A stretch of DNA of 64,000 nt from CAYUNW01 sp964446235 (lineage in GTDB: Bacteria > Patescibacteriota > Microgenomatia > 2-02-FULL-39-11): the NCBI GenBank assembly GCA_964446235.1, contig CAYUNW010000002.1, positions 1 to 64,000 on the forward strand, given 5' to 3'. The position numbers were made by a program, and so were the translations under genes. The notes beneath the pieces are model-generated. The model was given only the letters and a program-made list of their open reading frames with translations. It searched no databases and was not told the origin of the DNA. Below are positions 30,009-40,331 of the stretch, piece by piece; position 1 is the stretch's first letter, and each line of letters opens with the position of its first letter.

Positions 30009-31067
30009 ATGAGTGAAATAGAACAGCTTGAATTTTTTTTTCGTAAGTCAAAAGATGAAATTTCATCTAAGACTGATATAAATGTATTAAATGATTACAA
30101 ACTCAAATTATTCGGTCCAAAAGGTGAATTTCATAAATATACAAAAATAATCAAAAATATTCCTATAGATAAAAAGCGGATATACGGTTCGAAATTGAAT
30201 CTTATAAAAAAAGATTTATTACAATTATTAGAATTACAATCAAAAAAAAATAAAAAAACTGATAAAAAATCTTGCTTTACTGATTTATTGTATTTACCAG
30301 AAATAAATAACGGATCCCTTCATATTGTTACTAAAGCAATTAATGAAATAGTAGATATTTTTCAAAGTATCGGTTTCACATTTTGCCAATATAGAGAAAT
30401 TGAATGGGATTGGTATTCATTCACAGGACTGAATTTTCCCAAGGATCATCCAGCTAGAGATGATTTCGAAACATTTTTTATAGATGAGCCTGCATCGTCA
30501 AAATATGGCAAAATGTTACTTAGTCCTCATACATCAAGCGGCCAATTGCGAGAAATTGAACGTGTTAGACATAAACCACCTATTAGAATGATAAATATTG
30601 CCAAATGTTACCGTCCAAATTGGGATATTTCACATACCCCAATGTTTTTTCAGTTTGAAGGTTTAGTTATAGATAAAAATATAAATATTACTAATTTGAT
30701 AGGTACAATGGATTACTTTGCTAAAGAATTTTTTGGCAACGAAAGAAAAACACGTTTAAGACCATTTCATTTTCAATTCACTGAACCATCATTTGAAGTA
30801 GATATCAATTGCGGTATTTGTTTAGGCAAAGGAATTACGACGGAAGGTAAAAAATGCCGTTATTGCAAAGCCGGCTGGTTGGAACTCGGCGGATCTGGAA
30901 TGGTCCATGAAAATGTACTTAAGTCAGGTAAAATAAATCCAGATATATATTCAGGGTTTGCTTTTGGATGGGGGATAGAAAGAACGTATATGATGAAAAC
31001 AGGTACAAAATTAGATGATAACAGATTATTATATTCCAATGATATTAGATTTTTGAAGCAATTTTAA
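30009..31067 (+). CDS. pheS: Phenylalanyl-tRNA synthetase alpha subunit
   Basis: 352 aa. An N-terminal helical arm (1-95) is followed by the class II catalytic core: HPARDDFETFF, SPHTSSGQLREIE (motif 2 region), FQFEGLVIDKNI, RLRPFHFQFTEPSFEVDINC and the motif 3 GFAFGWGIERTYMMKTG. A CxxC...CxxC pair (CGICLGKG...CRYCKAG) forms a likely zinc knuckle inserted before motif 3. pheT follows after 3 nt. Confidence 0.95.
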   Translation: MSEIEQLEFFFRKSKDEISSKTDINVLNDYKLKLFGPKGEFHKYTKIIKNIPIDKKRIYGSKLNLIKKDLLQLLELQSKKNKKTDKKSCFTDLLYLPEINNGSLHIVTKAINEIVDIFQSIGFTFCQYREIEWDWYSFTGLNFPKDHPARDDFETFFIDEPASSKYGKMLLSPHTSSGQLREIERVRHKPPIRMINIAKCYRPNWDISHTPMFFQFEGLVIDKNINITNLIGTMDYFAKEFFGNERKTRLRPFHFQFTEPSFEVDINCGICLGKGITTEGKKCRYCKAGWLELGGSGMVHENVLKSGKINPDIYSGFAFGWGIERTYMMKTGTKLDDNRLLYSNDIRFLKQF

Positions 31068-31070
31068 TTT

Positions 31071-33086
31071 ATGAATATTTTAATTCCCGATTCATGGTTA
31101 AGAGAATATATTGATACTAACGCTACAGTTTCTGAGATTAAAGAATGTCTATCGTTATGTGGACCTTCAGTTGAAAAAATAGACAAAATCAGTAATGATT
31201 ATATTTATAATATTGAAATAACCTCAAATAGAATTGACTCAGTATCAGTATATGGAATCGCCAGAGAATTGGTTGCAATTTTACCACAATTTGGAATTAA
31301 GTCTATCTTAAAAAAAATTGTGGTTCCGAATATATCGGATAAATCTAGTAAAATATTACCTTTAAAAGTATTAGACCCGGATAAATTATGTAATAGGATT
31401 CTTGCTTTGGTTCTAGATAATATAGAGATAACCAACTCTATAGAGTTGGTACAAAATCGTTTAATCCGTTCAGGTTTAAGACCATTAAACAACGTAATAG
31501 ATATTACAAATTATGTAATGCTTGAAACAGGATATCCGTGTCATGTATTTGATTATGACAGAATTAAAACTAATACAATGTTTTTGCGTTATGCAAAAAC
31601 AAATGAAAAAATAGTCACTTTGGATAATAAACAATATAATTTATCTTCCAGTGATGTAGTAATAGATGATTCAACAGGAAGAATTATTGATTTACCTGGA
31701 ATAATGGGCTGCGCCAACAGTGTAGTAACTTCCAAAACTAAAAGAATTGTACTATTTATTGAAGCTAATCATCCATTAAAAATTAGACATACTTCATTAA
31801 AACATGGTATTAGGACCCTTGCAGCTTCTATAAATGAAAAGAATCCTGATATTTATACTGCGGAAATTACTTTTAAAAAGGCGGTAGATTACTTAAAAAA
31901 ATGGGCATCTGCCAAATGTGCAAGTAAATATATAGATATTTTTCCATCAAAACCACAAATACCTTCAATTAAAGTATCTATCAAATATATCAATAACAAA
32001 ATAGGGCAACAAATAAATAAAGATAAAATCATAGAATACTTAGAATCTCTGAATTTTTCTGTTGAATGTAACGGTGATATCATCTCGGTAATACCTCCTA
32101 CATACAGATTTAACGATATTAAAACCAAAGATGATATTCTCGAAGAAGTTTCAAGAATTTACGGATATTTTAAGTTACCACCAGTGATTATGTCTGGAAA
32201 AATTCCTCAAAAAACCAAATCAGTTTTAAATATTGAAAATAATATTAAAAATGCCCTTAAATATTCAAATTTTAATGAAATTTATACTTATTCATTCATA
32301 TCAAGAAAATTAATACAAAAATCATTCTTGGATATAAATAATCATTTGAAACTTACAAATCCTCTGACAGAAGATACAGAATTTATGCGAATATCATTAA
32401 TTCCCAGTATGTTGGAAGTATTTAGTTTGAACCAAAAATATCAGGAAATTTTATCTTTATTTGAAATAGCAAATATTTATCGTCGACAAATTAATTCATT
32501 ACCTATCGAGAATAAACGTCTGCTAATTGCTACCAATAAAAGTCTAGATTATCTTAAGTCAATAATTTCAATAATCATTTCGGAAACCGGTTTGAATAAT
32601 TATTCGGTAAATTATTCTCTAAATAACTCCATATTTATGATTCCGGAAAGAAATGCTGATATATCGATTAAAGGTAAAGTCATATTAAATTATGGCATAT
32701 TAAATGAAGCTCTAAAAAAATCGTTTAAAATAGAAAAAGACATATTTTTATGCGATATAAACTATGACTTACTTATTGAAAATTATCAACCTGTAAAAAA
32801 ATATATTCCTCTTTCCATATATCCACAGGCAAATGAACAATTAACATTAATCACTAACAAAATCAATTCAGTCATTGATATAAATAATGTTATAGAATCT
32901 ATAAAAAATATTTCTAAAATTATTACAAAGATAGAATTTTTAGAAACATACAATGATCAACTTAATCTGCGTCTTACATATCATAACCCGAATTCGACTT
33001 TAAAAAACAAAGAAATTAAAGAACTTCGTAATAAAATACTCAAACATATTGAGGTAAAATTTGGTTTAATTCTGAAAAATAACTAA
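31071..33086 (+). CDS. pheT: Phenylalanyl-tRNA synthetase beta subunit, without the N-terminal OB-fold
   Basis: 671 aa against about 800 in most bacteria. After the first ~40 residues it goes directly to IEITSNRIDSVSVYGIARELVAI, so the EMAP/tRNA-binding OB domain normally between them is absent. The B3/B4 editing region (IDITNYVMLETGYPCHVFDYD), B5, the catalytic-like domain and the C-terminal FDX-ACB domain (IYPQANEQLTLITNK...LRLTYHNPN) are present. This trimmed form is usual for CPR. It ends one base before the stop of the convergent PBP gene. Confidence 0.93.
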   Translation: MNILIPDSWLREYIDTNATVSEIKECLSLCGPSVEKIDKISNDYIYNIEITSNRIDSVSVYGIARELVAILPQFGIKSILKKIVVPNISDKSSKILPLKVLDPDKLCNRILALVLDNIEITNSIELVQNRLIRSGLRPLNNVIDITNYVMLETGYPCHVFDYDRIKTNTMFLRYAKTNEKIVTLDNKQYNLSSSDVVIDDSTGRIIDLPGIMGCANSVVTSKTKRIVLFIEANHPLKIRHTSLKHGIRTLAASINEKNPDIYTAEITFKKAVDYLKKWASAKCASKYIDIFPSKPQIPSIKVSIKYINNKIGQQINKDKIIEYLESLNFSVECNGDIISVIPPTYRFNDIKTKDDILEEVSRIYGYFKLPPVIMSGKIPQKTKSVLNIENNIKNALKYSNFNEIYTYSFISRKLIQKSFLDINNHLKLTNPLTEDTEFMRISLIPSMLEVFSLNQKYQEILSLFEIANIYRRQINSLPIENKRLLIATNKSLDYLKSIISIIISETGLNNYSVNYSLNNSIFMIPERNADISIKGKVILNYGILNEALKKSFKIEKDIFLCDINYDLLIENYQPVKKYIPLSIYPQANEQLTLITNKINSVIDINNVIESIKNISKIITKIEFLETYNDQLNLRLTYHNPNSTLKNKEIKELRNKILKHIEVKFGLILKNN

Positions 33087-35699
33087 TTAAGGTGTAACAG
33101 TAGGTGTAATCGTATAAACGACTGAAGTTGGAGGGTTTGGATTTTCTTTGATACCCACTTTTATTGATTTTTCAGCATTTTTTCCATTTGCAGAATAAGC
33201 TTTGATTTTTAATGTATATATTCCATTTTCTAAACTTATATCTTCATCAAAATTTTTATCATTTACGATTTTTTTAAGATTATCGTTTATGTATAATTCA
33301 ATTTTTGTTATGCTAGAGTTACTTCTTGCCTCTGCATATATTTTAAAATTATTATTATCAATTATCTCATTATCAATGGGATTTTTTATCATTAAAGCAA
33401 TGTCATCATTATTGTTTTGTGAGGTTTCGGTAGGAACTTTGTACTGATTATTATCCTGTTTAGAAATCCAATTATTTATACCTTCCTGCCAGTAATTTTG
33501 GTTTTTACTAGTCGGATCTTCCTCTTCAAAAATTATAAATTCTTTTTCTTCATAATTACCTGTAGCAATTTCATAGTTGTTTGCTAATTTATTGCTATCG
33601 TTTTTTGAAATTTTAAGTTTTTGATAAATCGGACTAATATTCTCCGGTTGTGTTCCCTCGATGAAATATTCTTTTCTTGTAGGTTTATCATTATAGGGTC
33701 TTCCTCCGGAAAATGAGTCAATATCAATTTGAATTACTTGATCGGGTTTAGCAAAAGGTGAATTTTTTTCTTTAGATATGGCTTCTTTAATGATCATATT
33801 CCATATTGGAGCGGCTCCGGATACTCCAGATGCTAAAGACTGATTCATGGGTGAATTATCATTATTACCAACCCATACACCTACAACTCTGTTTGTACTA
33901 TAACCTACGGTCCAGTTATCACGTTTATCATCTGTTGTTCCTGTTTTTACGGCTACATTTCTGCCAGGGATATAAAGGTAGCTGTTGGTTCCAAATACTT
34001 CTTTACGGGCATTGTTGTCAGATAAAATATCATTAATTAAAAAAGCAATTTCCGGATCCAATACTTCTTTACCGGTTATTTTCTTATGTTCATACAAAAG
34101 ATTATCCTGAAAATCAGTAACCTTTTCTATAGAATATAATTCATTTTTTATCCCATTATTTGCAAATACTCCATAGGCAGTTACCAAGTCGTATAATTTT
34201 ACTTCTCCACCTCCAAGCACTAAAGATAACCCGAATTTAGTTACATTCTCATTTGAGGGTTCAAGCGTAGTCAAACCCATATCATAAGCTTTTTGAAGTA
34301 GATCTTTCACCCCGATTAATGCAGTAAGCTTTACTGCCGGAATATTGATTGAATTAGCTAAAGCAAATCTTAATTGGACCGGGCCTCTAAATTTACCATC
34401 ATAATTTTTTGGTTGATATTCTTTTTTGTTTTCACCTCCAGGAAACTTAGTCTCAACATCCATTAATATTGAAGCTGGAGTATAGCCTTTTGAAAAGGAG
34501 ACAGCATAAGCAATCGGTTTTAGAGCACTTCCAGGTTGTCTTTTTGCCAAACTGACTATATCGAATTTACCCTCAAAATTTTTATCTTCAGAAGAATATT
34601 CTTTACTACCAATATAAGTAAGAATTTCGCCTGTCGTAGGATTTGTAACTAGGGCTGCACCATTTGTAACATTTAATTTTTTCAGTTTATTTATTTCATC
34701 TTTCAGTATTTTTTCAGCCTTTAATTGTAAATCAGAGTCCAATGTTGTAAAAACTTTTAGTCCTTTATTGTTAACTCTATTCTCACCGAATTTTTCTATT
34801 AACTGTTTTTTTATAAAAAAAACAAAATGTGAGGCAAAAAAATCACCACGATTTTCACTAAATTTTATTTTATTTAATTCATCCGTGAGTTCTTTTTCCT
34901 TTAAATCTGTAATGTAACCGTCTTCTTTCATCCGTCGAAGCACTTCTTTTGACCGGCTGATATAAGCTTGGGGATTTGAGCTGAACGGATTATAAACAGA
35001 TGGTAATTGAGGAATTCCAGCAAGAATTACAGATTCGATCAAATTTAGGTCTTTGGTACTTTTACCAAAATAACCTCTGGCTGCGGATTCTACTCCCCAG
35101 TATGTACCGCCATACGGAGCTTCATTTAAATACATCTGCAATATTTCATCTTTTGTGTATTTTCTTTCTATCTGTATAGCTAGTACAAACTCCTTAATTT
35201 TTCTGGGAATTGTTTTTTCGGTCGTCAATAGCACATTCTTTACCAACTGCTGGGTTAAAGTAGAACCTCCCTGTATTCCTCTAAATGAAATTATTCTTAG
35301 AAATGCTCTTAAAATACCTTTCGGATCGAATCCTTCATGCTTATAAAAATCTTTGTCTTCTATAGCTATTGTCGCTTTTTTTAGAGAGTCAGGAATATCA
35401 GAAAAAGAAATTGGAATAATATTTTTGTCTTTAAAGATATCATAGACTTGTTTACCGTTTCTGTCGTATATAACGGTAGAAAATCCTTCTGCTCTTTTAA
35501 TCTTTGTAGGTGTTGGTAAATCTCTTGAAAAATATACAAAACTAAACAAAAATAATAAAATGACACCGATTATTGATGATATTAAGATTAACGAAAATTT
35601 TTCTTCGATAAATAATTTCAGCTTACGAATTTTCCGATGATTCAGACGGTTAAGAATTAATCTGATAAATTTTTTTCGCATTATCTTATAGTTTAACAA
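33087..35699 (-). CDS. Class A penicillin-binding protein (glycosyltransferase/transpeptidase)
   Basis: 870 aa. A membrane anchor near 38-60 leads to the GT51 domain (AIEDKDFYKHEG, QGGSTLTQQLVKN, KYTKDEILQMYLNEAPYGG). The transpeptidase has S-x-x-K in PGSALKPIAYA, S-I-N and VKTGTTDDKRDNW. A C-terminal ~90-residue Ig-like domain and PT-rich end follow. It polymerises and cross-links peptidoglycan. The start may be TTG at 35699, with AGGAG 5 nt upstream, or ATG at 35681; the SD favours the former. The gene is divergent from tyrS. Confidence 0.94.
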   Translation of the reverse strand: MLNYKIMRKKFIRLILNRLNHRKIRKLKLFIEEKFSLILISSIIGVILLFLFSFVYFSRDLPTPTKIKRAEGFSTVIYDRNGKQVYDIFKDKNIIPISFSDIPDSLKKATIAIEDKDFYKHEGFDPKGILRAFLRIISFRGIQGGSTLTQQLVKNVLLTTEKTIPRKIKEFVLAIQIERKYTKDEILQMYLNEAPYGGTYWGVESAARGYFGKSTKDLNLIESVILAGIPQLPSVYNPFSSNPQAYISRSKEVLRRMKEDGYITDLKEKELTDELNKIKFSENRGDFFASHFVFFIKKQLIEKFGENRVNNKGLKVFTTLDSDLQLKAEKILKDEINKLKKLNVTNGAALVTNPTTGEILTYIGSKEYSSEDKNFEGKFDIVSLAKRQPGSALKPIAYAVSFSKGYTPASILMDVETKFPGGENKKEYQPKNYDGKFRGPVQLRFALANSINIPAVKLTALIGVKDLLQKAYDMGLTTLEPSNENVTKFGLSLVLGGGEVKLYDLVTAYGVFANNGIKNELYSIEKVTDFQDNLLYEHKKITGKEVLDPEIAFLINDILSDNNARKEVFGTNSYLYIPGRNVAVKTGTTDDKRDNWTVGYSTNRVVGVWVGNNDNSPMNQSLASGVSGAAPIWNMIIKEAISKEKNSPFAKPDQVIQIDIDSFSGGRPYNDKPTRKEYFIEGTQPENISPIYQKLKISKNDSNKLANNYEIATGNYEEKEFIIFEEEDPTSKNQNYWQEGINNWISKQDNNQYKVPTETSQNNNDDIALMIKNPIDNEIIDNNNFKIYAEARSNSSITKIELYINDNLKKIVNDKNFDEDISLENGIYTLKIKAYSANGKNAEKSIKVGIKENPNPPTSVVYTITPTVTP

Positions 35700-35761
35700 A
35701 AAATCTCCTAAATATTCAAAATATATGCAATAAAGTTACAGTATGATAATATATTTAGGAT

Positions 35762-36958
35762 ATGGATGAAATAGACCTTTTGTTAAAAAGAGGAGTAGAC
35801 AATATCTATCCTAGTAAAAGTGATTTAGAAAAAGTATTAAGAAGTGGAATAAAACTTACAGTATATCAAGGTTTTGATCCTACCGGAAAAAAACTCCATA
35901 TAGGACATATGGTAGGTCTTATGAAATTAAGGCAGTTTCAAAAATTAGGCCACAAAATTATTTTTTTAATTGGTGACGGTACAGGACAAGCAGGAGATCC
36001 GTCAGGAAAACTACAAAAAAGATCAAAATTTTATAATAAAACGGATCTACGCGCTAATGCTTTAAAATATAAAAAACAAGTCAGTTCTCTTTTGGACTTT
36101 AATGGTGATAACCCTGTTATTCTCAAATATAACAGTAGTTGGTTAGAAAAGTTGAAATTTACAGATATTTTAAGATTACTGGAAAATTTCAGTTTACAGC
36201 AGTTAATCGAAAGGGATATTTTCGACAAAAGAATCAAAAATAAAGAAACAATAGGAATGAGAGAATTTTTATATCCAATATTACAAGGTTACGACTCTGT
36301 AGCTTTAAATATTGATTTGGAAGTTGGTGGCACAGACCAAACCTTTAATATGTTAGCCGGAAGACATCTTGTCAAAAATATTCTAAATAAAGAAAAATTT
36401 GTGATGACATTACCTATTCTGGCAGATTCAAGCGGTAAAAAAATTGGAAAAACAGAAGGAAACATCATTGCACTGGATGAAAACCCGGATATTTTTTTTG
36501 GTATGATTATGAAATTACCTGATGACGTTATAGTAAAGAGTCTTGAATGTTTAACAGAAATTCCTTTAACCGAAATTAATGAGATTTCTAGTAAAATAAA
36601 AAACGGAGAAAATCCGATGATTTATAAAAAATTATTAGCTAACTCTATATTAAGTTTATTATATGGTAAAAATACTGCATATAACGCTCAATCATCATTT
36701 GAATCTACTTTCCAAAAAAAACTTACTCCGACTCAATATCAGACTATCAGAATTAACAAAGCCAGTCAGTATAATCTAGTTGATATAATACTTTTATCAA
36801 AATCTGTCTTCAGTAAATCAGAAGCAAAAAGATTAATCAGATCAAATGCAGTTGAATTAAATAATAAAATTATGAAAAATTACCTTATCGATGATATTAA
36901 AGATAATGACATGTTAAAATTAGGTAAATATAAATTTTATAAAATTAAATTTAAATAA
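35762..36958 (+). CDS. tyrS: Tyrosyl-tRNA synthetase
   Basis: 398 aa. The class I signature HIGH is at 46-49 (KKLHIGHMVGL), the KMSKS equivalent is GKKIGKTEGN near 225-233, and the C-terminal S4 RNA-binding domain contains KSEAKRLIRSNAVELNN. The Y/D recognition region is QGYDSVALNIDLEVGGTDQ. A TATGATAATAT stretch just upstream suggests a start site within about 10 nt of the ATG. No T-box is seen. Confidence 0.96.
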   Translation: MDEIDLLLKRGVDNIYPSKSDLEKVLRSGIKLTVYQGFDPTGKKLHIGHMVGLMKLRQFQKLGHKIIFLIGDGTGQAGDPSGKLQKRSKFYNKTDLRANALKYKKQVSSLLDFNGDNPVILKYNSSWLEKLKFTDILRLLENFSLQQLIERDIFDKRIKNKETIGMREFLYPILQGYDSVALNIDLEVGGTDQTFNMLAGRHLVKNILNKEKFVMTLPILADSSGKKIGKTEGNIIALDENPDIFFGMIMKLPDDVIVKSLECLTEIPLTEINEISSKIKNGENPMIYKKLLANSILSLLYGKNTAYNAQSSFESTFQKKLTPTQYQTIRINKASQYNLVDIILLSKSVFSKSEAKRLIRSNAVELNNKIMKNYLIDDIKDNDMLKLGKYKFYKIKFK

Positions 36959-36959
36959 A

Positions 36960-37061
36960 ATGAATTTCATACGTAAACACAAGAAATTCTGGAAAATTGT
37001 AATAATTTTTGCAACTTTTTCACTAATTGCATCATCATTTGCACCACTTTTTTATCTCTGA
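36960..37061 (+). CDS. 33-aa small membrane protein between tyrS and recG
   Basis: A short frame reading MNFIRKHKKFWKIVIIFATF, then SLIASSFAPLFYL. It has a basic N-terminus and a single hydrophobic helix with a small-residue end. The ATG begins 1 nt after the tyrS stop, and the recG ATG is 4 nt after its stop, so it is embedded in the operon. From memory, similar tiny proteins occur in Microgenomates. It is too short for firm evidence, but the spacing and composition argue that it is real. Confidence 0.5.
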   Translation: MNFIRKHKKFWKIVIIFATFSLIASSFAPLFYL

Positions 37062-37065
37062 TGAT

Positions 37066-39111
37066 ATGCTTAGTTTAAACTCCTCTGTCGATAATATAAA
37101 ATCAATAGGAAATAAGTATTTAAATATTCTGAATTCCCTGGATATTTATACTATAGAAGAACTGCTGTATTACATACCTTATAGGTATGATGATTATTCA
37201 AACAAACTCGATATTAAAGATTTAAAGGATAATCAAATTGCAACTATTAAGGTTCAACTTAAAGAGTTAAAAAACATCTATTTAAAAAACGGAAAATCAA
37301 TCCAAAAAGGGATTTTTTATGATTCTTCGGCATCGATAATAATAAACTGGTTCAATCAACCGTATTTAAAAAATGTATTTAAGTTTAATGAATTTTATTT
37401 TATAGCCGGAAAGGTTAAAATAATAAATAACAATTTTTATTTGATTTCCCCAAAATATGAAAAAGTAATTATAACTAATAAATCCGATAATATTTCCGGA
37501 ATTCATACCGGAAGATTAGTTCCTGTTTATCATCAAACAATTGGTTTGTCCAGTAAATGGATACGTAATAAAATTTATTTAGCTTATAAATTAATTCATA
37601 AGGAAATTAAAGAAATTTATCCGCAATCAATTATAAATGAAAATAAATTGATACCTTTAAAAAATGCGATCTATAAAATTCATTTCCCAAAAACCATTCT
37701 AGAAAGTCAACTTGCAAGAAAGAGACTGATTTTTGACGAATTATTTTTAATCCAACTATCAGCATTGTTACGAAAAAAAGAAAGAGACAACATAAAAACG
37801 GATAAAATTTATAAATCTGTTTGTAATAAACAAATAAATATTTTCATAAAATCCTTGCCTTTTAAACTGACACCCTCTCAAACAGAATCTATAAATGAAA
37901 TACTAAAAGATTTATCACGAAACATCTCGATGAACAGATTGTTACAGGGAGATGTCGGATCAGGTAAGACGATTGTTTCCATAATAAGTGCCTATGCTAT
38001 GTATTTGAGCGGATATACTTCAATATTATTAGCGCCAACTACAATATTAGCGCAACAGCATTTTGACACTTTTAAAAAGTTACTTAATAAATTTGGTGTC
38101 AAAATTGGTTTATATACCTCGCAAAATAAAATACAAAAAAATAAAAAATTTGACATTTTGATATGTACACATGCAATTTTATATAAAAATGACATTATTT
38201 CTGATGCCGGACTCATTATCGTAGACGAACAGCATCGTTTTGGGGTAGAACAAAGGAAAATAATAAAAAAAATCGGTAATAAATGTCACTTTTTATCAAT
38301 GACTGCAACTCCGATACCAAGAACTATTGCTCTTACACTTTATCAAGATTTAGATTTGTCATTAATAAAAGAATTGCCTGCAAAAAGGAAATTACCTAAA
38401 ACCTGGGTAATTCCGAGTTACAAAAAAGAAAAAGCTTATATTTGGATGAAAAACAGGATCACTGAATATAAAGACCAAATTTATTTAATCTGTCCTTTTA
38501 TCGAAGAATCAGAAGCGGTAAATGATGTTCATAACATATATGATGAGTATGAAAATCTAAAAAATGGTCCTTTCGAAGATATAAGTATTGCATATTTACA
38601 TGGAAAGATGAAAAAGGAAGAAATAAATTCAACATTGGAAAAATTCAAAAAAAATAAAATTAGTTTACTGATTACTACTTCGTTAGTTGAAGTAGGAATA
38701 GATATACCTAATGCAAATATAATTATGATTGAAAATTCAGATAGATTTGGATTGGCACAGCTTCATCAGTTAAGAGGAAGGATTGGAAGATCTGATAAAG
38801 ACTCATTTTGTCTACTGTTTACGGAAATCAAGGATGTTAACTCGATTAAAAGACTTAAATTTTTGGAAAAAAACAGTTCAGGGATAAAAATAGCAGAATT
38901 TGATTATAAAATTAGAGGAAGTGGAGAAATATTTGGTATTAATCAAAGTGGAAAATCAGATTTAAAAATAGCCTCTTATCATGATTTTAATATGATTCAT
39001 ATTTCTCAACAGGCTGTAACAAAATTTTTTAACAATTATAAATTAAATAATTTCCCCCTCTTGCAGGAAAAGCTCCAAAAATATAAAATATCAGATATTA
39101 CATTAGATTAA
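37066..39111 (+). CDS. recG: ATP-dependent DNA helicase RecG
   Basis: 681 aa from the ATG at 37066; an earlier in-frame ATG at 37027 would overlap the small upstream gene and add a His-rich peptide untypical of RecG. An N-terminal wedge/OB domain (YYIPYRYDDYS...) precedes Walker A GDVGSGKT (~294-301), DEQH (~387-390), TATPIPRTIAL and QLRGRIGRSDKDSFC. It remodels stalled replication forks and Holliday junctions. It heads recG-rpmF-nusB-rnc. Confidence 0.95.
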   Translation: MLSLNSSVDNIKSIGNKYLNILNSLDIYTIEELLYYIPYRYDDYSNKLDIKDLKDNQIATIKVQLKELKNIYLKNGKSIQKGIFYDSSASIIINWFNQPYLKNVFKFNEFYFIAGKVKIINNNFYLISPKYEKVIITNKSDNISGIHTGRLVPVYHQTIGLSSKWIRNKIYLAYKLIHKEIKEIYPQSIINENKLIPLKNAIYKIHFPKTILESQLARKRLIFDELFLIQLSALLRKKERDNIKTDKIYKSVCNKQINIFIKSLPFKLTPSQTESINEILKDLSRNISMNRLLQGDVGSGKTIVSIISAYAMYLSGYTSILLAPTTILAQQHFDTFKKLLNKFGVKIGLYTSQNKIQKNKKFDILICTHAILYKNDIISDAGLIIVDEQHRFGVEQRKIIKKIGNKCHFLSMTATPIPRTIALTLYQDLDLSLIKELPAKRKLPKTWVIPSYKKEKAYIWMKNRITEYKDQIYLICPFIEESEAVNDVHNIYDEYENLKNGPFEDISIAYLHGKMKKEEINSTLEKFKKNKISLLITTSLVEVGIDIPNANIIMIENSDRFGLAQLHQLRGRIGRSDKDSFCLLFTEIKDVNSIKRLKFLEKNSSGIKIAEFDYKIRGSGEIFGINQSGKSDLKIASYHDFNMIHISQQAVTKFFNNYKLNNFPLLQEKLQKYKISDITLD

Positions 39112-39114
39112 TCT

Positions 39115-39273
39115 ATGACACCATTACCAAAAAGAAGGCATTCAACCAGAAGAGCTAAATCAAGAGAAATAATCAATATGACAAAGAAAATCATCGAGCC
39201 ATTATTCTGCGTAAAATGTAAATCGCCTAGACTTCCGCATAGAGCATGTCCAAAATGCGGATTTTATAAATGA
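39115..39273 (+). CDS. rpmF: Ribosomal protein bL32
   Basis: 52 aa: MTPLPKRRHSTRRAKSR at the N-terminus, then FCVKCKSPRLPHRACPKCGF, giving a CxxC...CxxC zinc ribbon. Family length is normal. The ATG is 3 nt after the recG stop, and its own stop overlaps the nusB start (ATGA), so expression is coupled. Confidence 0.95.
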   Translation: MTPLPKRRHSTRRAKSREIINMTKKIIEPLFCVKCKSPRLPHRACPKCGFYK

Positions 39274-39641
39274 AATCAGCAACAGATCCAAGACATTTAA
39301 GCAGAATAAAATATATTGAGGAATTATTTTCATACAGTTTCAACAATAAAAAACAGCTATTTTCTACTAAAACCACTCAAATTATATCAAATAAAAATAA
39401 AATTGATAAACTTATTGGTCAAGCAGCACCGGAATTTCCTATCAATAAAATATCAAAAGTAGATCTAGCTATACTTAGACTTGCTATATATGAAATATTG
39501 TACGAAAAGGAAAATCCACCTAAAGTAATTATTGATGAGGCAATCGAGTTAGCAAAAGAATTTGGACATGAAACGAGTCCAGAATTTATAAATGGTGCAT
39601 TAGGTTACATATATAATAAAAAATATGCAAAATCTAAATGA
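39270..39641 (+). CDS. nusB: Transcription antitermination factor NusB
   Basis: 123 aa, all helical. The conserved core is IDKLIGQAAPEFPINKISKVDLAILRLAIYEIL, then PPKVIIDEAIELAKEFGHETSPEFINGALG, the standard NusB ending. It binds boxA RNA with S10 in rRNA antitermination. It overlaps bL32 by 4 nt and RNase III by 17 nt. Confidence 0.95.
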   Translation: MKSATDPRHLSRIKYIEELFSYSFNNKKQLFSTKTTQIISNKNKIDKLIGQAAPEFPINKISKVDLAILRLAIYEILYEKENPPKVIIDEAIELAKEFGHETSPEFINGALGYIYNKKYAKSK

Positions 39642-40308
39642 TATCGAAAAAATCCTGAATATTAAAATTAAAAATCCTTCAATTATAAAAAATGCTTTCA
39701 TACATAAATCTTATTTAAATGAAATAAATGATAAAATTAACTCCAACGAAAGGCTAGAATTTTTAGGAGATAGTGTATTATCGTATCTTGTTTCAAATTA
39801 TTTATATGATAAATTTCCGGAATTGGAGGAAGGCAGTTTAACTAATCTCAGAGCATCGTTAGTCAAAACTTCTACCCTAGCAACTATCTCAAAAGAATTA
39901 AAATTAGGGGATTATTTATTTCTATCCAAAGGAGAAGAGGAAAGTGGAGGTAGAAATAATACATCAATTTTAGCAGATGTTTTTGAATCCTTCTTAGGCG
40001 CAATATATCTTGATCAGGGTATAGGCATTGTTAAAAAAATCCTAAAAAAATATCTTTATACAATGCTTGATAAAATAATTAAGGAAAAACTTTATAAGGA
40101 TCCGAAAAGTACGTTACAGGAAAAAGTGCAAACAACTATAAAATCACCTCCAATATATAAATTACTGGAACAAAGCGGGCCAGATCATTCTAAAAATTTT
40201 AAAATCGGAGTTTACGTACAAAACAAATTGTATGGGATAGGGTACGGAAAAAATAAACATCAAGCTGAAACTGAAGCAGCTAAAAATGCACTTGAGAAAT
40301 GGTCATAA
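39625..40308 (+). CDS. rnc: Ribonuclease III
   Basis: 227 aa. The signature NERLEFLGDSVLSYLV (41-56) carries the catalytic E42, E45 and D49-type acidic residues; ILADVFESFLGAIYLDQG supplies the second acidic pair. A C-terminal double-stranded-RNA-binding domain follows (PKSTLQEKVQTT...GKNKHQAETEAAKNALEKW). It processes rRNA and structured RNAs. The start overlaps nusB by 17 nt. Confidence 0.96.
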   Translation: MQNLNDIEKILNIKIKNPSIIKNAFIHKSYLNEINDKINSNERLEFLGDSVLSYLVSNYLYDKFPELEEGSLTNLRASLVKTSTLATISKELKLGDYLFLSKGEEESGGRNNTSILADVFESFLGAIYLDQGIGIVKKILKKYLYTMLDKIIKEKLYKDPKSTLQEKVQTTIKSPPIYKLLEQSGPDHSKNFKIGVYVQNKLYGIGYGKNKHQAETEAAKNALEKWS

Positions 40309-40331
40309 AAATTATATAATTATAAATTCAT

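Noticed and set aside
37027..37065. Upstream ATG for RecG giving a His-rich N-terminus
   Set aside because: It overlaps a tightly fitted small gene in another frame and is unlike RecG N-termini.
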